In this document: positions 50,332 through 63,700 of the stretch, in pieces | How the letters are laid out: every line of letters begins with the position of its first letter | Position numbering within the stretch: the first letter of the stretch is position 1 | NCBI GenBank assembly: GCA_963556195.1 | Contig: CAUVYP010000262.1 | Span: 372,001-436,000, forward strand | DNA from: Sepiola atlantica | Taxonomy: Eukaryota; Mollusca; Cephalopoda; Sepiida; Sepiolidae | DNA: 64,000 nt | Reading direction: 5' to 3' | Position numbers and translations under genes: made by a program | Notes under the pieces: generated by a model | What the model saw: only the letters and a program-made list of their open reading frames with translations | Told to the model about the DNA's origin: nothing | The model's database searches: none

Positions 50332-52375
50332 TTAGCGCGTTTTAAAGTTGATATCGCTTTTGTTTATAACTTCCACATTTATTCGAATTGGGCAACGAAA
50401 CTTTGCAGACAGTCGCGGATAGGCCTTTTCTACTGAAGTACCAAGTTTCAGAAGTGCAGCGGTTGTACTGCCGGAGATATGTCAGTACAAACTTAATACG
50501 CAAAACATCAACACAATTTAGCGCGTTTTAAAGTTGATATCGCTTTTGTTTATAACTTCCACATTTATTCGAATTGTGCAACGAAACTTTGCAGACAACC
50601 GCGGAGACACATTTACTACTGAAGTACCAAGTTTCAGAAGTGCAGCTCATGTACTGCTGGAGATATGTCGATACAAACTGAATACGCAAAACATCAACAA
50701 AATTTAGCGCGTTTTAAAGTTGATATCGCTTTTGTTATAACTTCCACATTTATTCGAATTGTGCAACGAAACTTTGAAGACAGTCGCGGATAGGCCTTTT
50801 CCACTGAAGTACCAAGTTTCAGAAGTGCAGCTTTTGTACTGCCGGAGATATTTCGATACAAACTTAATACGCAAAACATCAACAAAATTTAGCGCGTTTT
50901 AAAGTTGATATCGCTTTTGTTTATAACTTCCCCATTTATTCGAATTGTGCGAGGAAACTTTGCAGACAGTCGCGGAGACACATTTCCTACTGAAGTACCA
51001 AGTTTCAGAAATGCAGCTCCAGTACTGCCGGAGATATGTCGATACAAACTGAATACGCAAAACATCAACAACATTTAGCGCGTTTTAAAGTTCATATCGC
51101 TTTTGTATATAACTTCCACATTTATTCGAATTGTGCAACGAAACTTTGCAGACAGTCACGGATAGGCCTTTACTACTGAAGTACCAAGTTTCAGAAGTGC
51201 AGCTCTCGTACTGCCGGAGATATGTCGATACAAACTGAATACGCAAAACATCAACAAAATGTAGCGCGTTTTAAAGTTGATATCGCTTTTGTTTATAACT
51301 TCCACATTTATTTGAATTGGGCAACGAAACTTTGCAGACAACCGCGGAGACAAATTTTCTACTGAAGTACCAAGTTTCAGAAGTGCAGCTCTTGTACTGC
51401 GGGAGATATGTCGATACAAACTGAATACGCAAAACATCAACAAAATTTAGCGCGTTTTAAAGTTGATATCGCTTTTGATTATAACTTCCACATTTATTCG
51501 AATTGTGCAACGAAACATTGCAGACAGTCGCGGATAGGCCTTTTCTACTGAAGTACCAAGTCTCAGAAGTGCAGCTCTTGTACTGCCTGAGATATGTCGA
51601 TACAAACTTAATACGCAACACATCAACAAAATTTAGCGCGTTTTACAGTTTATATCGCTTTTGATTATAACTTCCACATTCATTCGAATTGTGCAACGAA
51701 ACTTTGCAGACAGTCGCGGATAGGCCTTTTCTACTAAAGTACCAAGTTTCAGAAGTGCAGCTCTTGCACTGCCGAAGATATGTCGATACAAACTGAATAC
51801 GCAAAACTTCAACAAAATTTAGCGCGTTTTAAAGTTGATATCGCTTTTGTTTATAACTTCCACATTTATTCGAATTGTGCAACGAAACTTTGCAGACAGT
51901 CGCGGATAGGCCTTTTCTACTGACGTACAAGTTTCAGAAGTGCAGCTCTTGTACAGCCGGAGATATGTCGATACAAACTTAATACGCAAAACATCAACAA
52001 AATTTAGCGCGTTGTACAGTTGATATCGCTTTTGTTTATAACTTCCAAATTTACTCGGATTGTGCAACGAAACTTTGCAGACAACCGCAGAGACACATGG
52101 GCTACTGAAGTACCAAGTTTCAGAAGTGCAGCTCTTGTACTGCCGGAGATATGTCGATACAAACTGAATACGCAAAACATCAACAAAATTTAGCGCGTTT
52201 TAAAGTTGATATCGCTTTTGTTTATACCTTCCACATTTGTTCGAACTGTCCAACGAAACTTTGCAGACATTCGCGGAGACACATTTTCTACTGAAGTACC
52301 AAGTTTCAGAAGTGCAGCTCTCGTACTGCCGGAGATATGTCGATACAAACAGAATACGCAAAACATCAACAAAAT
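50332..52375. repeat. U-family HOR copy 3, partial
   Basis: It resumes the U order: 50518, 50703, U at 50889, V 51075, W 51261, X 51447, extra monomer 51633, then 51819, 52004 and 52190. The U to U distance from copy 2 is 4273 bp, twenty-three monomers less 5 nt. The first monomer (50332) has 'attgggcaacg' on the left and the 'cagcggttg', 'gtcagtac' marks on the right, so it looks chimeric. Confidence 0.8.
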
Positions 52376-55300
52376 TTAGCGCGTTTTAAAGTTGATATCG
52401 CTTTTGATTATAACTTCCACATTTATTCGAATTGTGCAACGAAACTTTGCAGACAGTCGCGGATAGGCCTTTTCTACTGAAGTACCAAGTTTAAGAAGTG
52501 CAGCTCTTGCACTGCCGGATATATGTACATACAAACTGAATACGCAAAACTGCAACAAAATTTAGCGCGTTTTAAAGTTGATATCGCTTTTGTTTATAAC
52601 TTCCACATTTATTCGAATTGTGCAAGGAAACTTTGCAGACAGTCGCGGATAGGCCTTTTCTACTGAAGTACCAAGTTTAAGAAGTGCAGCTCTTGTACTG
52701 CCGGAGATATGTCGATACAAACTGAATACGCAAAACATCAACAAAATTTAGCGCGTTTTAAAGTTGATATCGCTTTTGTTTATAACTTCCACATTAGTTC
52801 GAATTGTGCAACGAAACTTTGCAGACAACCGCGGAGACACATTTTCTACTGAAGTACCAAGTTTCAGAAGTGCAGCTCTTGTACTGCCGGAGATATGTCG
52901 ATACAAACTGAATACGCAAAACATCAACAAAATTTAGCGCGTTTTAAAGTTGATATCGCTTTTGTTTATAACTTCCACATTTGTTCGAATTGTGCAACGA
53001 AACTTTGCAGACAGTCGCGGATAGGCCGTTTCTAGTGAAGTACCAAGTTTCAGAAGTGCAGCTCTAGTACTGCCGGAGATATGTCGATACAAACTGAATA
53101 CGCAAAACATCAACAAAATTTAGCGCGTTTTAAAGTTGATATCGCTTTTGTTTATAACTTCCACATTTATTCGAATTGTGCAACGAAACTTTGCAGACAG
53201 TCGCGGATAGGCCTTTACTAGTGAAGTACAAAGTTTCAGAAGTGCCGCTCTAGTACTGCCGGAGATATGCCGATACAAACTGAATACGTAAAACATCAAC
53301 AAAATTTAGCGCGTTTTAAAGTTGATATCGCTTTTGTTTATAACTTCCACATTTATTCGAATTGTGCAAGGAAACTTTGCAGACAGTCGCGGATAGGCCT
53401 TTTCTAGTGGAGTACCAAGTTTCAGAAGTGCAGCTCTTGTACTGCCGGAGATATGTCGATACAAACTTAATACGCAAAACATCAACAAAATTTAGCGCGT
53501 TTTAAAGTTGATATCGCTTATGATTATAACTTCCACATTTATTCGAATTGTGCAACGAAACTTTGCAGACAGTCGCGGAGACACATTTTCTACTGAAGTA
53601 CCAAGTTTCAGAAGTGCAGCTCTTGTACTGCCGGAGATATGTCGATACAAACTTAATACGCAAAACATAAACAAAATTTAGCGCGTTTTAAAGTTGATAT
53701 CGCTTTTGTTTATAACTTCCACATTTATTCGAATTGTGCAACGAAACTTTGCAGACAGTCGCGGATAGGCCTATCCAAGTGAAGTACCAAGTTTCAGAAG
53801 TGCAGCTCTAGTACTGCCGGAGATATGCCGATACAAACTGAATACGCACAACATCAACAAAATTTAGCGCGTTTTAAAGTTGATATCGCTTTAGATTATA
53901 ACTTCCACATTTATTCGAATTGTGCAACGAAACTTTGCAGACAACCGCGGAGACACATTTTCTACTGAAGTACCAAGTTTCAGAAGTGCAGCTCTTGTAC
54001 TGCCGGAGATATGTCGATACAAACTGAATACGCAAAACATCAACAAAATTTAGCGCGTTTTAAAGTTGATATCGCTTTTGATTATAACTTCCACATTTAT
54101 TCGAATTGTGCAACGAAACTTTGCAGACAGTCGCGGATAGGCCTTTTCTAGTAAAGGACCAAGTTTAAGAAGTGCAGCTCTTTTACTGCCGGAGATATGT
54201 CGATACAAACTGAATACGCAAAACATCAAAAAAATTTAGCGCGTTTTAAAGTTGATATCGCTTTTGTTTATACCTTCCACATTTGTTCGAATTGTCCAAC
54301 GAAACTTTGCAGACAGTCGCGGAGACACATTTTCTACTGAAGTACCAAGTTTCAGAAGTGCAGCTCTTGCACTGCCGGATATATGTACATACAAACTGAA
54401 TACGCAAAACTGCAACAAAATTTAGCGCGTTTTAAAGTTGATATCGCTTTTGTTTATAACTTCCACATTTATTCGAATTGTGCAAGGAAACTTTGCAGAC
54501 AGTCGCGGATAGGCCTTTTCTACTGAAGTACCAAGTTTCAGAAGTGCAGCTCTTGTACTGCCGGAGATATGTCGATACAAACTTAATACGCAAAACATCA
54601 ACAAAATTTAGCGCGTTTTAAAGTTGATATCGCTTTTGTTTATAACTTCCACATTTATTCGAATTGTGCAACAAAACTTTGCAGACAACCGCGGAGACAC
54701 ATTTTCTACTGACGTACCAAGTTTCAGAAGTGCAGCTCTTGTACAGCCGGAGATATGTCGATACAAACTGAATACGCAAAACATCAACAAAATTTAGCGC
54801 GTTTTAAAGTTGATATCGCTTTTGTTTATAACTTCCACATTTGTTCGAATTGTGCAACGAAACTTTGCAGACAGTCGCGGATAGGCCGTTTCTAGTGAAG
54901 TACCAAGTTTCAGAAGTGCAGCTCTTGTACTGCCGGAGATATGTCGATACAAACTGAATACGCAAAACATCAACAAAATTTAGCGCGTTTTAAAGTTGAT
55001 AGCGCTTTTGTTTATAACTTCCACATTTATTCGAATTGTGCAACGAAACTTTGCAGACAGTCGCGGATAGGCCTTTACTAGTGAAGTACCAAGTTTCAGA
55101 AGTGCCGCTCTAGTACTGCCGGAGATATGCCGATACAAACTGAATACGTAAAACATCAACAAAATTTAGCGCGTTTTAAAGTTGATATCGCTTTTGTTTA
55201 TAACTTCCACATTTATTCGAATTGTGCAAGGAAACTTTGCAGACAGTCGCGGATAGGCCTTTTCTAGTGGAGTACCAAGTTTCAGAAGTGCAGCTCTTGT

Positions 55301-56095
55301 ACTGCCGGAGATATGTCGATACAAACTTAATACGCAAAACATCAACAAAATTTAGCGCGTTTTAAAGTTGATATCGCTTATGATTATAACTTCCACATTT
55401 ATTCGAATTGTGCAACGAAACTTTGCAGACAGTCGCGGAGACACATTTTCTACTGAAGTACCAAGTTTCAGAAGTGCAGCTCTTGTACTGCCGGAGATAT
55501 GTCGATACAAACTTAATACGCAAAACATAAACAAAATTTAGCGCGTTTTAAAGTTGATATCGCTTTTGTTTATAACTTCCACATTTATTCGAATTGTGCA
55601 ACGAAACTTTGCAGACAGTCGCGGATAGGCCTATCCAAGTGAAGTACCAAGTTTCAGAAGTGCAGCTCTTGTACTGCCGGAGATATGCCGATACAAACTG
55701 AATACGCACAACATCAACAAAATTTAGCGCGTTTTAAAGTTGATATCGCTTTAGATTATAACTTCCACATTTATTCGAATTGTGCAACGAAACTTTGCAG
55801 ACAACCGCTAAGACACATTTTCTACTGAAGTACCAAGTTTCAGAAGTGCAGCTCTTGTACTGCCGGAGATATGTCGATACAAACTGAATACGCAAAACAT
55901 CAACAAAATTTAGCGCGTTTTAAAGTTGATATCGCTTTTGATTATAACTTCCACATTTATTCGAATTGTGCAACGAAACTTTGCAGACAGTCGCGGATAG
56001 GCCTTTTCTAGTAAAGGACCAAGTTTAAGAAGTGCAGCTCTTTTACTGCCGGAGATATGTCGATACAAACTGAATACGCAAAACATCAAAAAAAT
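52376..56095. repeat. 10-monomer tandem duplication (2 x 1860 bp)
   Basis: Monomers 52376..54235 are repeated as 54236..56095 with an offset of exactly 1860 bp. Private marks are shared in order: 'ataggccgtttc' (53024, 54884), 'gtggagtacc' (53408, 55268), 'cctatccaag' (53770, 55630), 'gctttagatt' (53889, 55749) and 'gtaaaggacc' (54151, 56011). Only scattered substitutions separate the copies, so this is one of the youngest events in the window. Confidence 0.9.
54236..54421. repeat. Chimeric monomer at the 1860-bp duplication junction
   Basis: The left part matches the 52190 monomer ('gtttatacc', 'catttgttcg', 'gtccaacg', 'tttcag'). The right part matches the A monomer at 52376 ('ttgcactgccgg', 'tatgtacatac', 'actgcaac'). 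The switch lies between 54355 and 54370. The two parents are adjacent in the first copy, so the second copy has fused them into one and starts exactly where the duplication starts. Confidence 0.88.
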
Positions 56096-58140
56096 TTAGC
56101 GCGTTTTAAAGTTGATATCGCTTTTGTTTATAACTTCCACATTCATTCGAATTGAACAACGAAACTTTGCAGACAGTCGCGGATAAGCCTTTTCTAGTGA
56201 AGTACCAAGTTTCAGAAGTGCCGCTCTCGTACTGCCGGAGATATGTCGATACAAACTGAATACGAAAAACATCAACCAAAATTTAACGCGTTTTAAAGTT
56301 GATATCGCTTTTGTTTATAACTTAAACATTTATTCGAATTGTGCAACGAAACTTTGCAGACAGTCGCGGAGACACATTTTCTACTGAAGTACCAAGTTTC
56401 AGAAGTGCAGCTCTTGTACTGCCGGAGATATGTCGATACAAACTTAATACGCAAAACATCAACAAAATTTAGCGCGTTTTAAAGTTGATATCGCTTTTGT
56501 TTATAACTTCCACATTTATTCGAATTGTGCAACGAAACTTTGAAGACAGTCGCGGATAGGCCTTTTCTACTGAAGTACTAAGTTTCAGAAGTGCAGCTCT
56601 AGTACTGCCGAAGATATGTCGATACAAACTGAATACGCAAAACATCAACAAAATTTATCGCGTTTTAAAGTTGATATCGCTTTTGTTTATAACTTCCACA
56701 TTAATTCGAATTGGGCAACGAAACTTTGCAGACAACCGCGGAGACACATTTTCTACTGAAGTACCAAGTTTCAGAAGTGCAGCTCTAGTACTGCCGAAGA
56801 TATGTCGCTACAAACTGAATACGCAAAACATCCACCAAATTTAGCGCGTTTTAAAGTTGATATCGCTTTTGTTTATAACTTACACATTTATTCGAATTGT
56901 GCAACGAAACTTTGCAGACAGTCGCAGATAGGCCTTTTCTACTGAAGTACCAAGTTTAAGAAGTGCAGCTCTTGCACTGCCGGATATATGTACATACAAA
57001 CTGAATACGCAAAACTGCAACAAAATTTAGCGCGTTTTAAAGTTGATATCGCTTTTGTTTATAACTTCCACATTTATTCGAATTGTGCAACGAAACTTTG
57101 CAGACAACCGCGGAGACACATTTACTACTGAAGTACCACGTTTCAGAAGTGCAGCTCTTGTACTGCCGGAGATATGTCGATACAAACTGAATACGCAAAA
57201 CATCAACAAAATTTAGCGCGTTTTAAAGTTGATATCGCTTTTGTTTATAACTTCCACATTTGTTCGAATTGTGCAACGAAACTTTGCAGACAGTCGCGGA
57301 TAGGCCTTTTCAAGTGAAGTATCAAGTTTCAGAAGTGCAGCTAAGTACTGCCGGAGATATGTCGATACAAACTGAATACGCAAAACATCAAAAAAATTTA
57401 GCGCGTTTTAAAGTTGATATCGCTTTTGTTTATAACTTCCACATTTATTCGAATTGTGCAACGAAACTTTGCAGACAGTCGCGGATAGGCCTTTACTAGT
57501 GAAGTACCAAGTTTCAGAAGTGCCGCTCTAGTACTGCCGGAGATATGTCGATACAAACTGAATACGTAAAACATCAACAAAATTTAGCGCGTTTTAAAGT
57601 TGATAGCGCTTTTGTTTATAACTTCCACATTTATTCGAATTGTGCAAGGAAACTTTGCAGACAGTCGCGGATAGGCCTTTTCTACTGAAGTACCAAGTTT
57701 CAGAAGTGCAGCGGTTGTACTGCCGGAGATATGTCAGTACAAACTTTATACGCAAAACATCAACACAATTTAGCGCGTTTTAAAGTTGATATCGCTTTTG
57801 TTTATAACTTCCACATTTATTCGAATTGTGCAACGAAACTTTGCAGACAACCGCCGAGACACATTTACTACTGAAGTACCAAGTTTCAGAAGTGCAGCTT
57901 TTGTACTGCCGGAGATATGTCGATACAAACTGAATACGCAAAACATCAACAAAATTTAGCGCGTTTTAAAGTTGATATCGCTTTTGTTATAACTTCCACA
58001 TTTATTCGAATTGTGCAACGAAACTTTGCCGACAGTCGCGGATAGGCCTTTTCCACTGAAGTACCAAGTTTCAGAAGGGCAGCTCTTGTACTGCCGGAGA
58101 TATGTCGATACAAACTTAATACGCAAAACATCAACAAAAT
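56096..58140. repeat. Irregular block between duplications
   Basis: Monomers of mixed type. One has 'ggataagcc' (56183). One has a 1-nt insertion ('caaccaaaattt', 56274). An A-like one (56841) has 'ttgcactgccgg'. Two have deletions ('gcagctaagtac' near 57342, 'gttataac' near 57989). No clean HOR register and no gene. Confidence 0.72.
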
Positions 58141-60742
58141 TTAGCGCGTTTTAAAGTTGATATCGCTTTTGTTTATAACTTCCCCATTTATTCGAATTGT
58201 GCGAGGAAACTTTGCAGACAGTCGCGGAGACACATTTTCTACTGAAGTACCAAGTTTCAGAAGTGCAGCTCTAGTACTGCCGGAGATATGTCGATACAAA
58301 CTGAATACGCAAAACATCAACAACATTTAGCGCGTTTTAAAGTTGATATCGCTTTTGTTTATAACTTCCACATTTATTCGAATTGTGCAACGAAACTTTG
58401 CAGACAGTCGCGGATAGGCCTTTACTACTGAAGTACCAAGTTTCAGAAGTGCAGCTTTTGTACTGCGGGAGATATGTCGATACAAACTGAATACGCAAAA
58501 CATCAACAAAATTTAGCGCGTTTTCAAGTTGATATCGCTTTTGATTATAACTTCCACATTTATTCGAATTGTGCAACGAAACTTTGCAGACAGTCGCAGA
58601 TAGGCCTTTTCTACTGAAGTACCACGTCTCAGAAGTGCAGCTCTTGTACTGCCTGAGATATGTCGATACAAACTTAATACGCAAAACATCAACAAAATTT
58701 AGCGCGTTTTAAAGTTGATATCGCTTTTGTTTATAACTTCCACATTTATTCGAATTGTGCAACTAAACTTTGCAGACGACCGCGGAGAAACATTTACTAC
58801 TGAAGTACCAAGTTTCAGAAGTGCAGCTCTTGTACTGCCGGAGATATGTCGATACAAACTGAATACGCAAAACATCAACAAAATTTAGCGCGTTTTAAAG
58901 TTGATATCGCTTTTGTTTATAACTTCCACATTTATTCGAATTGTGCAACGAAACTTTGCAGACAGTCGCGGATAGGCCTTTTCTACTAAAGTACCAAGTT
59001 TCAGAAGTGCAGCCCTTGCACTGCCAAAGATATGTCGATACAAACTGAATACGCAAAACTTCAACAAAATTTAGCGCGTTTTAAAGTTGATATCGCTTTT
59101 GTTTATAACTTCCACATTTATTCGAATTGTGCAACGAAACTTTGCAGACAGTCGCGGATAGGCCTTTTCTACTGAAGTACCAAGTTTCAGAAGTGCAGAT
59201 CTTGTACTGCCGGAGATATGTCGATACAAACTTAATACGCAAAACATCAACAAAATTTAGCGCGTTTTACAGTTGATATCGCTTTTGTTTATAACTTCCA
59301 CATTTATTCGGATTGTGCAACGAAACTTTGCAGACAACCGCGGAGACACATTTTCGACTGAAGTACCAAGTTTCAGAAGTGCAGCTCTTGTACTGCCGGA
59401 GATATGTAGATACAAACTGAATACGCAAAACATCAACAAAAGTTAGCGCGTTTTAAAGTTGATATCGCTTTTGTTTATAACTTCCACATTTATTCGGATT
59501 GTGCAACGAAACTTTGCAGACAACCGCGGAGACACATTTTCTACTGAAGTACCAAGTTTCAGCAGTGCAGCTTTTGTACTGCCGGAGATATGTCGATACA
59601 AACTTAATACGCAAAACATCAACAAAATTTAGCGCGTTTTAAAGTTGATATCGCTTATGATTATAACTTCCACATTTATTCGAATTGGGCAACGAAATTT
59701 TGCAGACAGTCGCGATAGGCCTTTTCTACTGAAGTACCAAGGTTCAGAAGTGTAGCTCTAGTACTGGCGGAGATAGGTCGATACAAACTGAATACGCAAA
59801 ACATCAACAAAATTTAGCGCATTTTAAAGTTGATATCGCTTTTGTTTATAACTTCCACATTTATTCGAATTGTGCAACGACACTTTGCAGACAGTCGCGG
59901 ATAAACCTTTTCTAGTGGAGTACCAAGTTTCAGAAGTGCAGCTCTAGTACTGCCGGAGATATGTCGATACAAACTGAATACGCAAAACATCAACAAAATG
60001 TAGCGGGTTTTGAAGTTGATATCGCTTTTGTTTATAACTTCCACATTTATTCGAATTGGGCAACGAAACTTTGCAGACAACCGTGGAGACAAATTTTCTA
60101 CTGAAGTACCACGTTTCAGAAGTGCAGCTCTTGTACTGCCGGAGATATGTCGATACAAACTGAATACGCAAAACATCAACAAAATTTAGCGCGTTTTAAA
60201 GTTGATATCGCTTTTGTTTATAACTTCCACATTTATTCGAATTGTGCAACGAAACTTTGCAGACAGTCGCGGATAGGCCTTTTCTACTGAAGTACCAAGT
60301 TTCAGAAGTGCAGCGGTAGTACTGCCGGAGATATCTCAGTACAAACTTAATACGCAAAACATCAACACAATTTAGCGCGTTTTAAAGTTGATATCGCTTT
60401 TGTTTATAACTTCCACATTTATTCGAATTGTGCAACGAAACTTTGCAGACAACCGCGGAGACACATTTTCTACTGAAGTACCAAGTTTAAGAAGTGCAGC
60501 TTTTGTACTGCCGTAGATATGTCGATACAAACTGAATACGCAAAACATCAACAAAATTTAGCGCGTTTTAAAGTTGATATCGCTTTTGTTATAACTTCCA
60601 CATTTATTCGAATTGTGCAACGAAACTTTGCAGACAGTCGCGAATAGGCCTTTTCCACTGAAGTACCAAGTTTCAGAAGTGCAGCTTTTGTACTGCCGGA
60701 GATATGTCGATACAAACTTAATACGCAAAAAATCAACAAAAT
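58141..60742. repeat. U'-family copy 1, 14 monomers (2602 bp)
   Basis: It runs from the U' monomer at 58141 ('ttccccattt', 'gcgagg') to the next U' at 60743. The second monomer, 58327, is a V/W hybrid. X follows at 58513 ('gttttcaag'). Deletions 'gtcgcgatagg' (59712) and 'gttataac' (60591) shorten the unit by 2 nt. Confidence 0.78.
58327..58512. repeat. V/W chimeric monomer
   Basis: The left part has V marks (the ataggcc cassette followed by 'tttactactg', a at 58434). The right part has the W mark 'actgcggg' (g at 58467). The exchange point lies between these two positions. Where both parents are intact they are adjacent (43645/43831, 46802/46988), so the join removes one monomer. Confidence 0.78.
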
Positions 60743-63700
60743 TTAGCGCGTTTTAAAATTGATATCGCTTTTGTTTATAACTTCCACATTTATTCGAATT
60801 GTGCGAGGAAACTTTGCAGAAAGTCGCGGAGACACATTTTCTACTGAAGTACCAAGTTTCAGAAGTGCAGCTCTAGTACTGCCGGAGATATGTCGATACA
60901 AACTGAATACGCAAAACATCAACAACATTTAGCGCGTTTGAAAGTTGATATCGCTTTTGTTTATAACTTCTACATTTATTCGAATTGTGCAACGAAACTT
61001 TGCAGACACTCGCGGATAGGCCTTTACTACTGAAGTACCAAGTTTCAGAAGTGCAGCTCTCGGACTGCCGGAGATTGTTCGATACAAACTGAATACGCAA
61101 AACATCAACAAAATGTAGCGGGTTTTGAAGTTGATATCGCTTTTGTTTATAACTTCCACATTTATTCGAATTGGGTAACGAAACTTTGCAGACCACCGCG
61201 GAGACGAATTTTCTACTGAAGTACCAAGTTTCAGAAGTGCAGCTCTTGTACTGCCGGAGATATGTCGATACAAACTGAATACGCAAAACATCAACAAAAT
61301 TTAGCGCGTTTTCAAGTTGATATCGCTTTTGATTATAACTTCCACATTTATTCGAATTGTGCAACGAAACTTTGCAGACAGTCGCGGATAGGCCTTTTCT
61401 ACTGAAGTACAACGTCTCAGAAGTGCAGCTCTTGTACTGCCTGAGATATGTCGATACAAACTTAATACGCAAAACATCAACAAAATTTAGCGCGTTTTAC
61501 AGTTGATATCGCTTTTGTTTATAACTTCCACATTTATTCGAATTGGGCAACGAAACTTTGCAGACAACCGCGGAGACAGATGGTCTACTGAAGTACCAAG
61601 TTTCAGAAGTGCAGCTCTAGTACTGCCGGAGATATGTCGATAAAAACTGAATACGAAAAACATCAAAAAAATTTAGCGCGTTTTAAAGTTGATATCGCTT
61701 TTGTTTATAACTTCCACATTTATTCGAATTGTTCTACGGAACTTTGCAGACAGTCGCGGAGACACATTTTCTACTGAAGTACCACGTTTCAGAAGTGCAG
61801 CTCTTGTACTGCCGGAGATATGTCGATACAAACTTAATACGCAAAACATCAACAAAATTTAGCGCGTTTTAAAGTTGATATCGCTTTTGTTTATAACTTC
61901 CACATTTATTCGAATTGTGCAACGAAACTTTGCAGACAGTCGCGGATAGGCCTTTTCTACTGAAGTACCAAGTTTCAGAAGTGCAGCGGTAGTACTGCCG
62001 GAGATATGTCAGTACAAACTTAATACGCAAAACATCAACACAATTTAGCGCGTTTAAAGTTGATATCGCTTTTGTTTATAACTTCCACATTTATGCGAAT
62101 TGTGCAACGAAACTTTGCAGACAACCGCGGAGACACATTTTCTACTGAAGTACCAAGTTTCAGAAGTGCAGCTTTTGTACTGCCGGAGATATGTCGATAC
62201 AAACTGAATACGCAAAACATCAACAAAATTTAGCGCGTTTTAAAGTTGATATCGCTTTTGTTATAACTTCCACATTTATTCGAATTGTGCAACGAAACTT
62301 TGCAGACAGTACCGAATAGGCCTTTTCCACTGAAGTACCAAGTTTCAGAAGTGCAGCTTTTGTACTGCCGGAGATATGTCGATACAAACTTAATACGCAA
62401 AAAATCAACAAAATTTAGCGCGTTTTAAAATTGATATCGCTTTTGTTTATAACTTCCACATTTATTCGAATTGTGCGAGGAAACTTTGCAGAAAGTCGCG
62501 GATACACATTTTCTACTGAAGTACCAAGTTTCAGAAGTGCAGCTCTAGTACTGCCGGAGATATGTCGATACAAACTGAATACGCAAAACATCAACAACAT
62601 TTAGCGCGTTTTAAAGTTGATGTCGCTTTTGTTTATAACTTCTACATTTATTCGAATTGTGCAACGAAACTTTGCAGACACTCGCGGATAGGCCTTTACT
62701 ACTGAAGTACCAAGTTTCAGAAGTGCAGCTCTCGGACTGCCGGAGATTGTTCGATACAAACTGAATACGCAAAACATCAACAAAATGTAGCGGGTTTTGA
62801 AGTTGATATCGCTTTTGTTTATAACTTCCACATTTATTCGAATTGGGCAACGAAACTTTGCAGACAACCGCGGAGACAAATTTTCTACTGAAGTACCAAG
62901 TTTCAGAAGTGCAGCTCTTGTACTGCCGGAGATATGTCGATACAAACTGAATACGCAAAACATCAACAAAATTTAGCGCGTTTTCAAGTTGATATCGCTT
63001 TTGATTATAACTTCCACATTTATTCGAATTGTGCAACGAAACTTTGCAGACAGTCGCGGATAGGCCTTTTCTACTGAAGTACCACGTCTCAGAAGTGCAG
63101 CTCTTGTACTGCCTGAGATATATCGATACAAACTTAATACGCAAAACATCAACAAAATTTAGCGCGTTTTAAAGTTGATATCGCTTTTGTTTATAACTTC
63201 CACATTTATTCGAATTGTGCAACGAAACTTTGCAGACGACCGCGGAGACACATTTTCTACTGAAGTACCAAGTTTCAGAAGTGCAGCTCTTGTACTGCCG
63301 GAGATATGTCGATACAAATTGAATACGCAAAACATCAACAAAATTTAGCGCGTTTTCAAGTTGATATCGCTTTTGATTATAACTTCCACATTTATTCGAA
63401 TTGTGCAACGAAACTTTGCAGACAGTCGCGGATAGGCCTTTTCTACTGAAGTACCACGTCTCAGAAGTGCAGCTCTTGTACTGCCTGAGATATGTCGATA
63501 CAAACTTAATACGCAAAACATCAACAAAATTTAGCGCGTTTTAAAGTTGATATCGCTTTTGTTTATAACTTCCACATTTATTCGAATTGTGCAACGAAAC
63601 TTTGCAGACAGTCGCGGATAGGCTTTTATACTAAAGTACCAAGTTTCAGAAGTGCAGCTATTGCACTGCCAAAGATATGTCGATACAAACTGAATACGCA

